From NCBI GenBank assembly GCA_963803335.1, contig CAWDME010000022.1, positions 1 through 64,000 on the forward strand: 64,000 bases of DNA, given 5' to 3'. Source of the DNA: DASSUW01 sp963803335. GTDB taxonomy: Bacteria > Actinomycetota > Thermoleophilia > Solirubrobacterales > Solirubrobacteraceae. The position numbers were made by a program, and so were the translations under genes. Positions 51,027-59,032 of this stretch are shown piece by piece (the stretch's first letter is position 1; each line of letters starts with the position of its first letter). The notes under the pieces were generated by a model, which was given only the letters and a program-made list of their open reading frames with translations, had not been told where the DNA came from and searched no databases.

Positions 51027-52259
51027 TCAGCCGTAGGGGTACCACCAGTCCTTGATCTCGAGCTTGGTTTCGATGTGGACGTGCTTGGTCTCCTGGAAGG
51101 CGTCGAGGCCCTCCTGACCGAGCTCGCGGCCGAGGCCGGAGCGCTTCATGCCGCCGAACGGGCCCGCGTCGTTGTCGGTCAGCGGGTCGTTGATCCACAC
51201 CGTGCCGGCGCGGAGCTCGCGCGCGCAGCGGATCGCCGTCTCGAGGTCGCGCGTGTAGACGTTGGCGCCGAGGCCGTACGGCGTGCCGTTGGCCAGCGCG
51301 ATCGCCTCGTCGGTCGCCGGGTCCATCGGGTCGCCGATCTGCAGCGTCTTCGTGTGGTCGACGAACGCGTTCAGGAAGTCGTCGTAGACCTCGCGCTGCA
51401 CATAGAAGCGCTCGGCGCTCGTGCATACCTGGCCGGCGTTGAGGAAGGCGGCCCAGGCGCCGCCGCGGGCGGCGATCTCGATCTCCGCGGCCACGTCGGC
51501 GCAGACGATGAACGGGTCCTTGCCGCCCATCTCGAGGTTCACGCGTGCCGTGCGCGTGGCCGCCCGCTCGGCGATCCGCGTGCCGGTGGCGACGCTGCCC
51601 GTGAAGGCGATGCAGTCAACGCGCTCGTCCTCGACCAGCCGCGCGCCGACCTCGCCGCCGCCCGCGAGCAGCGCGACCAGCCCGGCCGGCAGGTGGTCCA
51701 GGCACGGCGCCAGCGCGAGCGTCGACAGCGGCGTCAGCTCGGACGGCTTGCAGACCGCCGCGTTGCCCGTGGCGAGCACCGGTGCGAGCTTCCAGGCGAG
51801 CAGGAGCAACGGGTAGTTCCACGGCACGATGCAGGCGACGACGCCGAGCGGCTCCTTGAGCACCAGCGCCAGCTGGGAGGCTTCGACCGGCGGGATCACG
51901 CGGCCGGCCGAGGTGCGCGCCAGCTCGGCGTAGAAGTCGAACGCGCTCGCGGTCCAGCCGACCTCGTCGCGGTTCTCGATCAGCGGCTTGCCGCCCTCGC
52001 GCGTCATCAGCTCGGCCAGCTCGTCGGTCCGCGCGCGCATCCGCGCCGCGACCTCGTGCAGCGCCTCGGCGCGCTCGGCCGCGGGCGTTGCCGCCCACTC
52101 GCGCTGGGCGGCGCGCGCGGCCGCGATCGCCGCGTCGAGCTGCTCGGCGTCGGGCGTGCCGACGGTCGCCAGCAGCTCCTCGCGTGCCGGGTCTTCCACC
52201 TCCAGAGCGGCGCCGGCGCCCTCCACCAGCTCCCCGCCGATCAGCAGTCGCGTCTCCAT
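51027..52259 (-). CDS. Aldehyde dehydrogenase with an in-frame internal deletion
   Basis: A 410-residue protein, about 70-75 residues short of the usual 480. N-terminal half is complete: VACIVPWNYPLLLLAWKLAP, GNAAVCKPSELTPLSTLALA, CIAFTGSVATGTRIAERAAT, VNLEMGGKDPFIVCAD (general base Glu in LEMGGK) and LNAGQVCTSAERFYVQREVY with catalytic Cys279. The sequence then passes from LQIGDPMDPATD directly to EAIALANGTPYGLGANVYTR; the part that normally follows, including the EEIFGPV block, is absent, without frame loss. C-terminal NDPLTDNDAGPFGGMKRSG is intact. NAD-dependent oxidation of an aldehyde is the family role; activity is uncertain here. Confidence 0.85.
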   Translation of the reverse strand: METRLLIGGELVEGAGAALEVEDPAREELLATVGTPDAEQLDAAIAAARAAQREWAATPAAERAEALHEVAARMRARTDELAELMTREGGKPLIENRDEVGWTASAFDFYAELARTSAGRVIPPVEASQLALVLKEPLGVVACIVPWNYPLLLLAWKLAPVLATGNAAVCKPSELTPLSTLALAPCLDHLPAGLVALLAGGGEVGARLVEDERVDCIAFTGSVATGTRIAERAATRTARVNLEMGGKDPFIVCADVAAEIEIAARGGAWAAFLNAGQVCTSAERFYVQREVYDDFLNAFVDHTKTLQIGDPMDPATDEAIALANGTPYGLGANVYTRDLETAIRCARELRAGTVWINDPLTDNDAGPFGGMKRSGLGRELGQEGLDAFQETKHVHIETKLEIKDWWYPYG

Positions 52260-52272
52260 GCCGAGGATCCTG

Positions 52273-52929
52273 TCAGGCGGCGAGCGCGACGGTCAGCGCG
52301 CCCAGCGGGCTCAGTTCGGCGGTGACCGTGTCCCCCGGTGCCACGCTCAGCGGTGGCAGCGCGGAGCCGGTGATCACCACGTCGCCGACGCGCAGCGCCT
52401 CGCCGCACGCGTCGAGCAGCTCGCCGGTCAGGCGGACCACCTCGACGAGGTCGCCGGTCAGCGCGGCCGGATCGTCGGTCTCGGCGACCGCCTCGCCGGC
52501 GCGGAGGAGCCGGGCACCGATTCCGGCGCCGTCGGCGCGCCCGGCGTCGACCGGCCCGAGCATGAAGTGGCGGTGGTAGATGTTGCCCGCCAGGATCGCC
52601 TCGGGGTCGGCGGGTGGGACGTCCACGTCGGCCAGCTCGATCGCCGCCGACAGCCCCGCGATCGTGGCCCCCGCGCCGATGTGGGCGGCGATCTCGGGCT
52701 CGAGCATCGGGTTCTTCCAGTCGCCGACGGAGATCGTCGCGCCGTCCTCGATCAGGCCGCGGTCGGTGAGGAAGCCGACGAGCGGGCGATCGGTGGCGAG
52801 CAGCTCGAGCGCGGCCGGCGCGCCGAAGCCGACCTTCCAGCCGCGTGGCCGCTCGCCGGCGTCGAGCCGCGCGCGGCGCAGCGCGAGCATCGCCCGCGTG
52901 CCGCGCTCGATCCGCGGATCCAGGCTCAC
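52273..52929 (-). CDS. MhpD-like 2-keto-4-pentenoate hydratase/fumarylacetoacetase-fold protein
   Basis: A 218-residue protein; GTG 52929 overlaps the cupin gene's TGA (GTGA). Features: ARLDAGERPRGWKVGFGAPA, RPLVGFLTDRGLIEDGATIS, VGDWKNPMLEPEIAAHIGAG with a metal-binding E-x-E pattern, AILAGNIYHRHFMLGPVDAG and GDVVITGSALPPLSVAPGDT. Matches the core of 2-hydroxypentadienoate hydratases and FAH-fold enzymes, though shorter than MhpD (about 260). Known chemistry: adds water to a dienoate from the meta-cleavage pathway. Confidence 0.78.
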   Translation of the reverse strand: MSLDPRIERGTRAMLALRRARLDAGERPRGWKVGFGAPAALELLATDRPLVGFLTDRGLIEDGATISVGDWKNPMLEPEIAAHIGAGATIAGLSAAIELADVDVPPADPEAILAGNIYHRHFMLGPVDAGRADGAGIGARLLRAGEAVAETDDPAALTGDLVEVVRLTGELLDACGEALRVGDVVITGSALPPLSVAPGDTVTAELSPLGALTVALAA

Positions 52930-53342
52930 CCCTCGAAGTCCTCGTCGGGACCCGGGATCGCGTAGCCGGCGGCGTCGAGCGAGCCCGCCCCGCTCCAGCC
53001 CCAGATCAGCAGCACGTCCTCGTCGGAGGTGTTGTCGAAGCCGTGCCAGTTGCCGCGCGGGGTGAAGATCACATCGCCCGCCCGCGACGGTTCGCGGCCG
53101 GTGTTGGTGTAGATCTCGCCGTGCCCGCTCATGACGACCAGGAACTCGTCGCAGTGCGGGTGCAGATGGCGCTCGTGGCGGGCCCCCGGCGGCAGCACCG
53201 TGCGGCCGACCACGAGCTGCTCGGAGCCGGCGGCGCGGGCGTCGATGAGGAACTGGACCTGCATGTCTACCCAGCCCTCGTCGCGGCGCAGATCCTGCTC
53301 GAGCGGGACGTCCTCGATGCGGGTCCGATAGGGCTCGGCCAT
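52926..53342 (-). CDS. Cupin domain protein
   Basis: A 138-residue protein. Cupin motif 1 is PPGARHERHLHPHCDEFLVV (metal-binding His-x-His-x4-Glu) and motif 2 is GDVIFTPRGNWHGFDNTSDE with the last histidine. A single-domain cupin; many act as small dioxygenases, isomerases or sugar-binding proteins. ATG 53342 shares one base with the previous gene's stop. Confidence 0.88.
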   Translation of the reverse strand: MAEPYRTRIEDVPLEQDLRRDEGWVDMQVQFLIDARAAGSEQLVVGRTVLPPGARHERHLHPHCDEFLVVMSGHGEIYTNTGREPSRAGDVIFTPRGNWHGFDNTSDEDVLLIWGWSGAGSLDAAGYAIPGPDEDFEG

Positions 53343-54232
53343 CACGCCAGCCCCGCGCTGCGCCGGTACGCCTCGTGGACACTGACCAGGAAGTCGCGAT
53401 CCGCCTTTGCGGTGCTGCGGCCGGCACTGAGCATGTCGCTCGCCGCCGAGCAGGTCGGGACGGTCGCGCCCAGGCGGCGCGCCAGGTCCTGCGCCAGCAC
53501 GAGGTCCTTCTGCTGGAGGTCGACATCGGCGAACACGCGGTCGTCGTCGACCAGCAGCGGCGCGCGGTAGCCGAGCACCGGCGAGGCGATCACGCTCTTG
53601 AGCGCGGCGTCGACGACCGCCCCCGGGTCGACGCCCGCCTTCTCGACCAGCGCGACGCCCTCGGCGAACGCCGTCACCGAGACGACGAGCGCGAGGTTGA
53701 TCGCGACCTTGGTGAGGATCGCGTGGCCGTTGGAGCCGATGTAGGTGACCTTCGGGCCGATCGCGCCGAGCACGGGTGCGACGTGGTCGAACGCCTCGCG
53801 GTCGCCGCCCACCATCACCGACATCTGGCCGGCCGCGAGCGTCGCGGGGCTGCCGGACACGGGGCAGTCGAGGAAGAACGCGCCGCGCTCGCGGGCGCGC
53901 TCGGCGAGCGCGACGCTCGCATCGGGCGCGATCGTGCTGAGGTCCGCCCACACGGTCCCGGACCGCAGCCCGGCGAGGATGCCGTCGTCGCCGTCGGCCG
54001 TGGCGTCGAGCGCGCGCGTGTCGGTGAGCATCGTGAACAGCAGATCCGACGCGCCGGCCAGCTCGCGGGGTGTCCCGGCCCATCCCAGCCCCGCCTCGAG
54101 GAGCGGCTCCGCCTTCGCCGCCGTGCGGTTCCATACGGTCACGGCATAGCCCGCATCGGCGAGTCGCCGTGCGATGCCCGCGCCCATCGCGCCGAGTCCC
54201 GCGAAGCCGACGCGCCCGATCTCGTTGAACAT
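53342..54232 (-). CDS. 3-hydroxyisobutyrate dehydrogenase family oxidoreductase
   Basis: A 296-residue protein: RVGFAGLGAMGAGIARRLAD (GxGxMG dinucleotide motif), VTVWNRTAAKAEPLLEAG, FFLDCPVSGSPATLAAGQMS (DxPVSG substrate motif) and HAILTKVAINLALVVSVTAF (the active-site Lys in a Lys-Asn pattern, here KVAIN). Family role: NAD(P)-dependent oxidation of a beta-hydroxyacid, such as tartronate semialdehyde or 3-hydroxyisobutyrate. Operon-linked to the cupin and hydratase. Confidence 0.9.
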   Translation of the reverse strand: MFNEIGRVGFAGLGAMGAGIARRLADAGYAVTVWNRTAAKAEPLLEAGLGWAGTPRELAGASDLLFTMLTDTRALDATADGDDGILAGLRSGTVWADLSTIAPDASVALAERARERGAFFLDCPVSGSPATLAAGQMSVMVGGDREAFDHVAPVLGAIGPKVTYIGSNGHAILTKVAINLALVVSVTAFAEGVALVEKAGVDPGAVVDAALKSVIASPVLGYRAPLLVDDDRVFADVDLQQKDLVLAQDLARRLGATVPTCSAASDMLSAGRSTAKADRDFLVSVHEAYRRSAGLA

Positions 54233-54242
54233 CGGCCGGAAT

Positions 54243-55088
54243 CTACTCAGCGCCGGTCGCGGAGACGACGGCGACCGCCGTGCCCCACGGGTCGCGCGCG
54301 AGGAAGCCGCCGTCGAACGGCTCCGTGTCGTCGAGCCGCTCGCGCACGGCCTCCACGTCGGCCGCGGTCGGCAGCTGCACGGTCCAGCGCACGAGGCCGG
54401 CTCGATGTGGCGGCGCGCCCGGCACGCCCTTGCCGCGCCAGGTGTTGAAGCCGAGGTGATGGTGGTAGCCGCCGGCGCTCACGAACGCGGCCGAGTCGGC
54501 GATCTGCGCCTTCTCCTCGAAGCCGATCGCGTCGCGGTAGAAGCGCAGGCCCTCGTCGATGTCGCCGACGTGCAGGTGCACGTGGCCCATCCGCAGCCCG
54601 GGCCCGACCTGCGGCGTCACGTCCTCGCCGGCCACGCTCGCGAGCAGGTCGTCGATATCGAGCGGCTTCGGACCGCCGGCGTAGCCGAGGTGATCCGGCC
54701 ACTGGTCGCGCGGCCGGTCCGCAGCCAGCTCGATCCCGTTGCCGTCGATGTCGGGGAGGTAGATCGCCTCGTGCGTCTCGTGGTCGGACGCGCCGTCGAT
54801 CGGCGTGCGTGTGGCGGCAATCCGCAGCACGGCTCGCGCCAGCTCCTCGCGGCTCGGGTACAGCAGCGCGTAGTGGTAGAGGCCGGCGTGGCGGCCGGCC
54901 GGGAGCGCCTGCGGGTCCTCGTGCAGGACCACCGACGTCTCGTTCCCGTCGCCCAGCTCGGCGATGTCGGCCTCGTGGCGGTGCACGCGCAGGCCCAGCG
55001 ACTGCTGATACCAGGCGACGGCGCGGTCGAGGTCGCGGACGGTGAGGTGGACCTCGCCGAGTCGGAGATCGTCGGGCAGCAGGCTCAT
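54243..55088 (-). CDS. Two-domain VOC family extradiol dioxygenase (CatE/catechol 2,3-dioxygenase-like)
   Basis: A 281-residue protein from ATG 55088. First VOC module: LRLGEVHLTVRDLDRAVAWY, GLYHYALLYPSREELARAV, HETHEAIYLPDIDGNGIELA. Second: GPGLRMGHVHLHVGDIDEGL, RFYRDAIGFEEKAQIADSAA. This follows the CatE type from Bacillus, where His/His/Glu bind Fe or Mn and catechol is opened between C2 and C3. The metal ligands (VHL and GIEL) appear to be present. First gene of the operon running to 51027. Confidence 0.82.
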   Translation of the reverse strand: MSLLPDDLRLGEVHLTVRDLDRAVAWYQQSLGLRVHRHEADIAELGDGNETSVVLHEDPQALPAGRHAGLYHYALLYPSREELARAVLRIAATRTPIDGASDHETHEAIYLPDIDGNGIELAADRPRDQWPDHLGYAGGPKPLDIDDLLASVAGEDVTPQVGPGLRMGHVHLHVGDIDEGLRFYRDAIGFEEKAQIADSAAFVSAGGYHHHLGFNTWRGKGVPGAPPHRAGLVRWTVQLPTAADVEAVRERLDDTEPFDGGFLARDPWGTAVAVVSATGAE

Positions 55089-55131
55089 GGTTGCTCTCGC
55101 AACCAGTATGACGTGCGCAACGATGTCGCCC

Positions 55132-56307
55132 ATGGACCTGCGCGAGCTGACCGTCGACGATCTCCCGGCCGCGTGGGAGCTGACGCGGATCGCGTTCGGC
55201 TCCGAGCGCGAGCCGCCGCCGGGCTGGCTGATTGAGCAGCCCGATCGCATCAACTGGGGGATCTTCGACGGCGAGCGGCTCGTCGCGCGCGCGATCGACC
55301 GCCACCAGGCTCACTGGTTCGGGGGTCGGCTCATCCCGGCCTGCGGCGTCGGGGGCGTGGTCGTGATCCCCGAGCTGCGCGGCCGCGGGCTCGCGCGCAC
55401 CGTGCTCACGCGGCTGCTGCACCACGGGCGCGACCGCGGCGCGCTGATCGCGACGCTGTTCCGTACAGCGCCCGGCCCCTACCGGCGGCTCGGGTTCGAG
55501 GAGGTGGGGACGATGACGAAGGTCGCCGTGCCCGCGTCCGCGCTCGCCGCCGTCGCGATGCCCGCCGACGTGACGCTGCGGCCCGCCGAGTCGGGCGATG
55601 CGCCCGCCGTGCAGGAGGTCTACCGGACCCTGGCGCGTGCCTCAGCCGGCTGGATCGAGCGCAGCGAGCCGACGTTCCGGACGTCGCCGGAGGCCGTGCT
55701 CACGCGGCACGACGGCCTGTCCGTTGCGGTCGCCCCGGACGGGAGCGTCGACGGCTACGCCGCGTGGGACCGCGCGCCGGGTTACGACGCGTCCGGCCGC
55801 GTGTCGGTGAGCGACCTGATGGGGCTGACCGCGCCGGCCACCACCGCGCTGCTGGCGATGCCCGGGAGCTGGCAGAGCGTGGCGCCGACGATCACGCTGA
55901 CGATCCCCGAGCCCGACCCGGCGTCGCTGCTCGCGCCGTTCGTCGGCGCGCGTGTGGAGTCGCGCGAGGTGTGGATGCTGCGGCTGCTCGACGCGGCCGG
56001 CGCCGTCGCCGCGCGCGGCTGGCCGCCGCACCTGTCCGGGAGCGTCGACCTCGAGATCGAGGACGACGTGTGCCCATGGAACGCCGGCCCGCACCGGCTC
56101 GTGCTCCACGGCGGGTCGGGGCGACTGGAGCCGGGCGGCAGCGGTGCTGTGCGCCTCACCGCCCGCGGCTTCGCCGTGCTCTACGCCGGCGGCGCCGGCC
56201 CAGCGGTCCTGCGCCGAGCCGGGCTCTTGGAGTGCGACGCCGGCGCCGACTCGTTCCTGGCGGCGGCGAGCGCGGGCCCGCCGCCGTCGCTGCTCGACTA
56301 CTTCTAG
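55132..56307 (+). CDS. Eis-like GNAT acetyltransferase
   Basis: A 391-residue protein, ATG 55132 (an ATG at 55123 is also possible). First GNAT domain: LRELTVDDLPAAWELTRIAF, GGVVVIPELRGRGLARTVLT (acetyl-CoA binding R-x-x-G-x-G/A), RTAPGPYRRLGFEEVGTMTK. Second GNAT-like part, then the SCP-like domain, ending LLDYF, the C-terminal Phe-carboxylate catalytic end of Eis proteins. Three-domain length (about 400) fits. Known role of Eis: acetylates aminoglycosides and other amines at several positions. Confidence 0.9.
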   Translation: MDLRELTVDDLPAAWELTRIAFGSEREPPPGWLIEQPDRINWGIFDGERLVARAIDRHQAHWFGGRLIPACGVGGVVVIPELRGRGLARTVLTRLLHHGRDRGALIATLFRTAPGPYRRLGFEEVGTMTKVAVPASALAAVAMPADVTLRPAESGDAPAVQEVYRTLARASAGWIERSEPTFRTSPEAVLTRHDGLSVAVAPDGSVDGYAAWDRAPGYDASGRVSVSDLMGLTAPATTALLAMPGSWQSVAPTITLTIPEPDPASLLAPFVGARVESREVWMLRLLDAAGAVAARGWPPHLSGSVDLEIEDDVCPWNAGPHRLVLHGGSGRLEPGGSGAVRLTARGFAVLYAGGAGPAVLRRAGLLECDAGADSFLAAASAGPPPSLLDYF

Positions 56308-56807
56308 AAGATCTCCGGCGGTGGGCCGGTTTCCGGTTCGGTGAAGCGCGCGTACGGCGTGTCGGTCTCGTGGTCGACCCCGGCGCCGTGCTGGACGGCC
56401 ACCTGGTCGACCGGGTAGCGCGCCGAGCCCTTCTCCTTGCGCGCCCCGACGGCGAGCACGAGCGCCGGCTCGTCGCCGGCGCCGACGATCGTGTGCGGCG
56501 TCCGCGACGGGCAGTGCAGCAGGTCCCAGGCGGCGAGCGGACGCTCCTCGCCCTCGACGATCGCCAGCGCCTGCCCCCGCAGCACGAGGAAGTCCTCCTG
56601 GCCGGCCTCGTGGTGGTACATCGACATCGGTTGCCCGGGCTGCAGCCAGTACAGGCCGATCCCGAGGTCGTCGAAATGCGCCTCGCCCTGCCCGCCGAAC
56701 CGGCACATCGAGCGCATGTCGTTGTGCGTCCACGGCGCGTCGCGCGCGTTGACCACGAACCAGCCCGCCGTCTGCGGGACCCCGCCCTCCAGCCGTGCCT
56801 CCGCCAT
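56304..56807 (-). CDS. Cupin domain protein
   Basis: A 167-residue protein; cupin motif GLYWLQPGQPMSMYHHEAGQ (His-His), EDFLVLRGQALAIVEGEERP and HCPSRTPHTIVGAGDEPALV. Looks like a one-domain cupin of unknown substrate; convergent with the Eis gene with a four-base overlap. Confidence 0.85.
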   Translation of the reverse strand: MAEARLEGGVPQTAGWFVVNARDAPWTHNDMRSMCRFGGQGEAHFDDLGIGLYWLQPGQPMSMYHHEAGQEDFLVLRGQALAIVEGEERPLAAWDLLHCPSRTPHTIVGAGDEPALVLAVGARKEKGSARYPVDQVAVQHGAGVDHETDTPYARFTEPETGPPPEIF

Positions 56808-56841
56808 CTGCGCCTCCTCGCGTCGTTCGTACGCTCTCGGA

Positions 56842-57315
56842 ATGGATTCTGAACGGCAACTCGCTGATCTGTGGGACGCGCTCGATCAGCTCGGCGCAGC
56901 AGAGTTCCGCGCGCGGATCGACCGGCTGGCAGAGCAGCTGCCGCCGGCGCGAGCGGCGTTCGAGCGCGCCTGCGCGTTCGACTCCACCGGGCATCCCGAC
57001 AAGGCGGTGCCGCTGTACCGCGAGGCGCTCGAACAGGGTCTCGAGGGGCTGAACCGGCGCCGCGCGGTGATCCAGCTCTCGAGCTCGCTGCGCAACCTCG
57101 GCCAGGCGCAAGCGAGCGTGGCGATGCTGCGCGCCGAGCGCGACACCGGCTCGGACGAGCTCGATGACGCGGTCAGCGCGTTCCTGGCGCTCGCGCTGGT
57201 CGACACCGGCCAGGCGCGCGAGGCGGTATCGCTCGTGCTGGAGGCGCTGGCGCCGCACCTGCCGCGCTATCAGCGGTCGGTCACCAACTACGCGCAGGAC
57301 ATCAACGAGGAGTGA
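56842..57315 (+). CDS. Tetratricopeptide (TPR_5-like) protein
   Basis: A 157-residue protein from ATG 56842, alpha-helical throughout with two to three TPR-type units: PARAAFERACAFDSTGHPDK, AVPLYREALEQGLEGLNRRR, AVIQLSSSLRNLGQAQASVA, FLALALVDTGQAREAVSLVL. The family lies near DUF-type TPR proteins of Actinobacteria; partners unknown. Divergent from the cupin, overlaps the GH97 3' end by 14 bases. Confidence 0.8.
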   Translation: MDSERQLADLWDALDQLGAAEFRARIDRLAEQLPPARAAFERACAFDSTGHPDKAVPLYREALEQGLEGLNRRRAVIQLSSSLRNLGQAQASVAMLRAERDTGSDELDDAVSAFLALALVDTGQAREAVSLVLEALAPHLPRYQRSVTNYAQDINEE

Positions 57316-58954
57316 GCGACACCGCCGCGCCGCCGTTGCGGGCGACGCGGATGCGCACCGTGTCCGCGGCGGTCACGGTGCGGTCCGTCGCGGCCAGGTC
57401 GTCGCCGATGACGCGCGCGTCGTAGCCGCCCGCGGCGAGGAAGCGCAGCGGGATCTTCAGCATGCGCGGTGGCCCGGCACTGAGCGCGCCGACGTACCAG
57501 CGGGCGCCGGTGCGCCGGGCGAGCACGACGTAGCGGTCGGGGCGCCCGGCGACGAGCCGCGTGTCGTCCCACGCGGCGGGCACGGCGGCGAGCAGCGCGG
57601 TGGCCGTCGGGTAGCGCGCATAGCTCTCCGGCGAGTCGGCGTAGTGCTGCAGGCCGGACTGGTAGACGATGCTCATCGCGAGCTCGTGGCCGGCCGTCGT
57701 CACACGATTGCGGGCCGAGAACGTCACGGGCGTGTAGTCCATCGGGCCGACGACGTTGCGCGTGAACGCGACGTCGACGTTGTTGCGCGGGCTCGAGGGC
57801 GTGCCGTCGCGCTCGTACTCGGCGCCGCGCACCGCCTCGAGCGCGAGCACGTTCGGCCACGTGCGCTGCAACCCGCGGGGGATCGTGCAGCCGTGGAAGT
57901 CCACCACCATGTGCCGCTGCGCGGCCGCGCGCGCGATGTCCTCCATCACCGCCATGCGGCGCCCGCTGTCGGACTGCAGGTAGTCGACCTTGACGCCGGC
58001 GATGCCCCAGCTCGCCCACCGGTCGAGCGCCGCGGCGCGCTGGTGCGGGTCGGCGAGCGCGTGCCAGTCGGTCCACAGCAGCAGCCGGACGTTGCGCGCC
58101 GCCGCGTAGGCCTCCAGCTCGGGGATCCAGGCCGGGTCCCAGCCCGCGTCGACCGTCGTGTACTCGAAGCCCTCGGCTGCCGCGAAGTCGACGTACTGCT
58201 CCTGGCGCGCGAGGCTGCGCGTGCTCGCCGCGTCCGTCCACCACGACCACGCCGCGCGGCCGGGGAGGATCCAGCTCGTGTCGGCGATCTGCGAAGGCCG
58301 GCCGAGCGCGAGCGCGAGGTCCGAGTCGACGACCGTCGCCAGGCTCCCGATCAGCGCCACGCGCCAGGCGCGCGAGCGTCCTTCGACGGCGAGCCGCCCG
58401 CCGCGGACGCGCAGGTGCGCGCCGGGGGCGCCGTACGGCAGGCCGGACTCGATCAGCAGGGCCCAGGCCCCGTGTGTCGCGAGCAGCGCCGGGAACCCGT
58501 AGCGGCGCGGCGGCGCGGCACGCAGGCGGGTTGCCGAGTAGCGGTTCTCGTAGACGCTGCTGTACGGCTGCAGCCACGCCCGCGCGCCACCGCCGGCGCG
58601 CCAGACGGCGCGGTGCGATCGCCGGAAGGCGACGCCGTCGTCGGCCACGAGCACCTCGAGGCCGCCGACCGTCAGCGTGCGCGCGTCGAGCGCGTGCGTG
58701 CGGCGCTTGCCGGCCGGCGTCGTGAACCGCTCGCGCAGGCGCCCGCGGTGCACGCGTGTGTGGGCGTGTAGCCGTCCGAGGTCCGCGGTCAGCACCGTCC
58801 GGCCGCGGCGGTGAGCGGTCAGCGTGGCGCCGCCGCGGTTGACGGTGACTATCGCCGCGATCGTGCGGTCGGGTGAGCGCACGGTCCACGCCTGCGCCGG
58901 CGCGGCCATGAGCAGCACGCCGGCCGCCGTCGCGAGCCCCTGCCTGAAGAGCAC
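57302..58954 (-). CDS. Secreted GH97 family glycoside hydrolase
   Basis: A 550-residue protein with signal peptide (LATAAGVLLMAAPAQAW, residues about 7-23). The N-terminal beta-sandwich is followed by the catalytic barrel: WSWWTDAASTRSLARQEQYV, DFAAAEGFEYTTVDAGWDPA, GIAGVKVDYLQSDSGRRMAV and VVDFHGCTIPRGLQRTWPNV. The following LALEAVRGAEY matches the region of GH97 with a catalytic Glu. Known family role: retaining or inverting alpha-galactosidases or alpha-glucosidases, often calcium dependent. Convergent with the TPR gene. Confidence 0.9.
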   Translation of the reverse strand: MLFRQGLATAAGVLLMAAPAQAWTVRSPDRTIAAIVTVNRGGATLTAHRRGRTVLTADLGRLHAHTRVHRGRLRERFTTPAGKRRTHALDARTLTVGGLEVLVADDGVAFRRSHRAVWRAGGGARAWLQPYSSVYENRYSATRLRAAPPRRYGFPALLATHGAWALLIESGLPYGAPGAHLRVRGGRLAVEGRSRAWRVALIGSLATVVDSDLALALGRPSQIADTSWILPGRAAWSWWTDAASTRSLARQEQYVDFAAAEGFEYTTVDAGWDPAWIPELEAYAAARNVRLLLWTDWHALADPHQRAAALDRWASWGIAGVKVDYLQSDSGRRMAVMEDIARAAAQRHMVVDFHGCTIPRGLQRTWPNVLALEAVRGAEYERDGTPSSPRNNVDVAFTRNVVGPMDYTPVTFSARNRVTTAGHELAMSIVYQSGLQHYADSPESYARYPTATALLAAVPAAWDDTRLVAGRPDRYVVLARRTGARWYVGALSAGPPRMLKIPLRFLAAGGYDARVIGDDLAATDRTVTAADTVRIRVARNGGAAVSLTPR

Positions 58955-58980
58955 GCCCTAGACGGTAGCTCGGCAGATGT

Positions 58981-58992
58981 TCAGGGCTAGCA
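58981..58992 (+). promoter_or_regulatory. Motif TCAGGGCTAGCA upstream of the kinase gene
   Basis: 40 bp before the kinase ATG. Half of a would-be palindrome TCAGGGCTAGCCCTGA. The same CAGGGCTRGCA occurs 39 bp before the beta-barrel protein start at 61744. A response-regulator or sigma-factor site is the simplest explanation. Confidence 0.5.
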
Positions 58993-59032
58993 CTCTGGAC
59001 CTGCCGCGCGGCGATACGAGAGCATCACGCCC

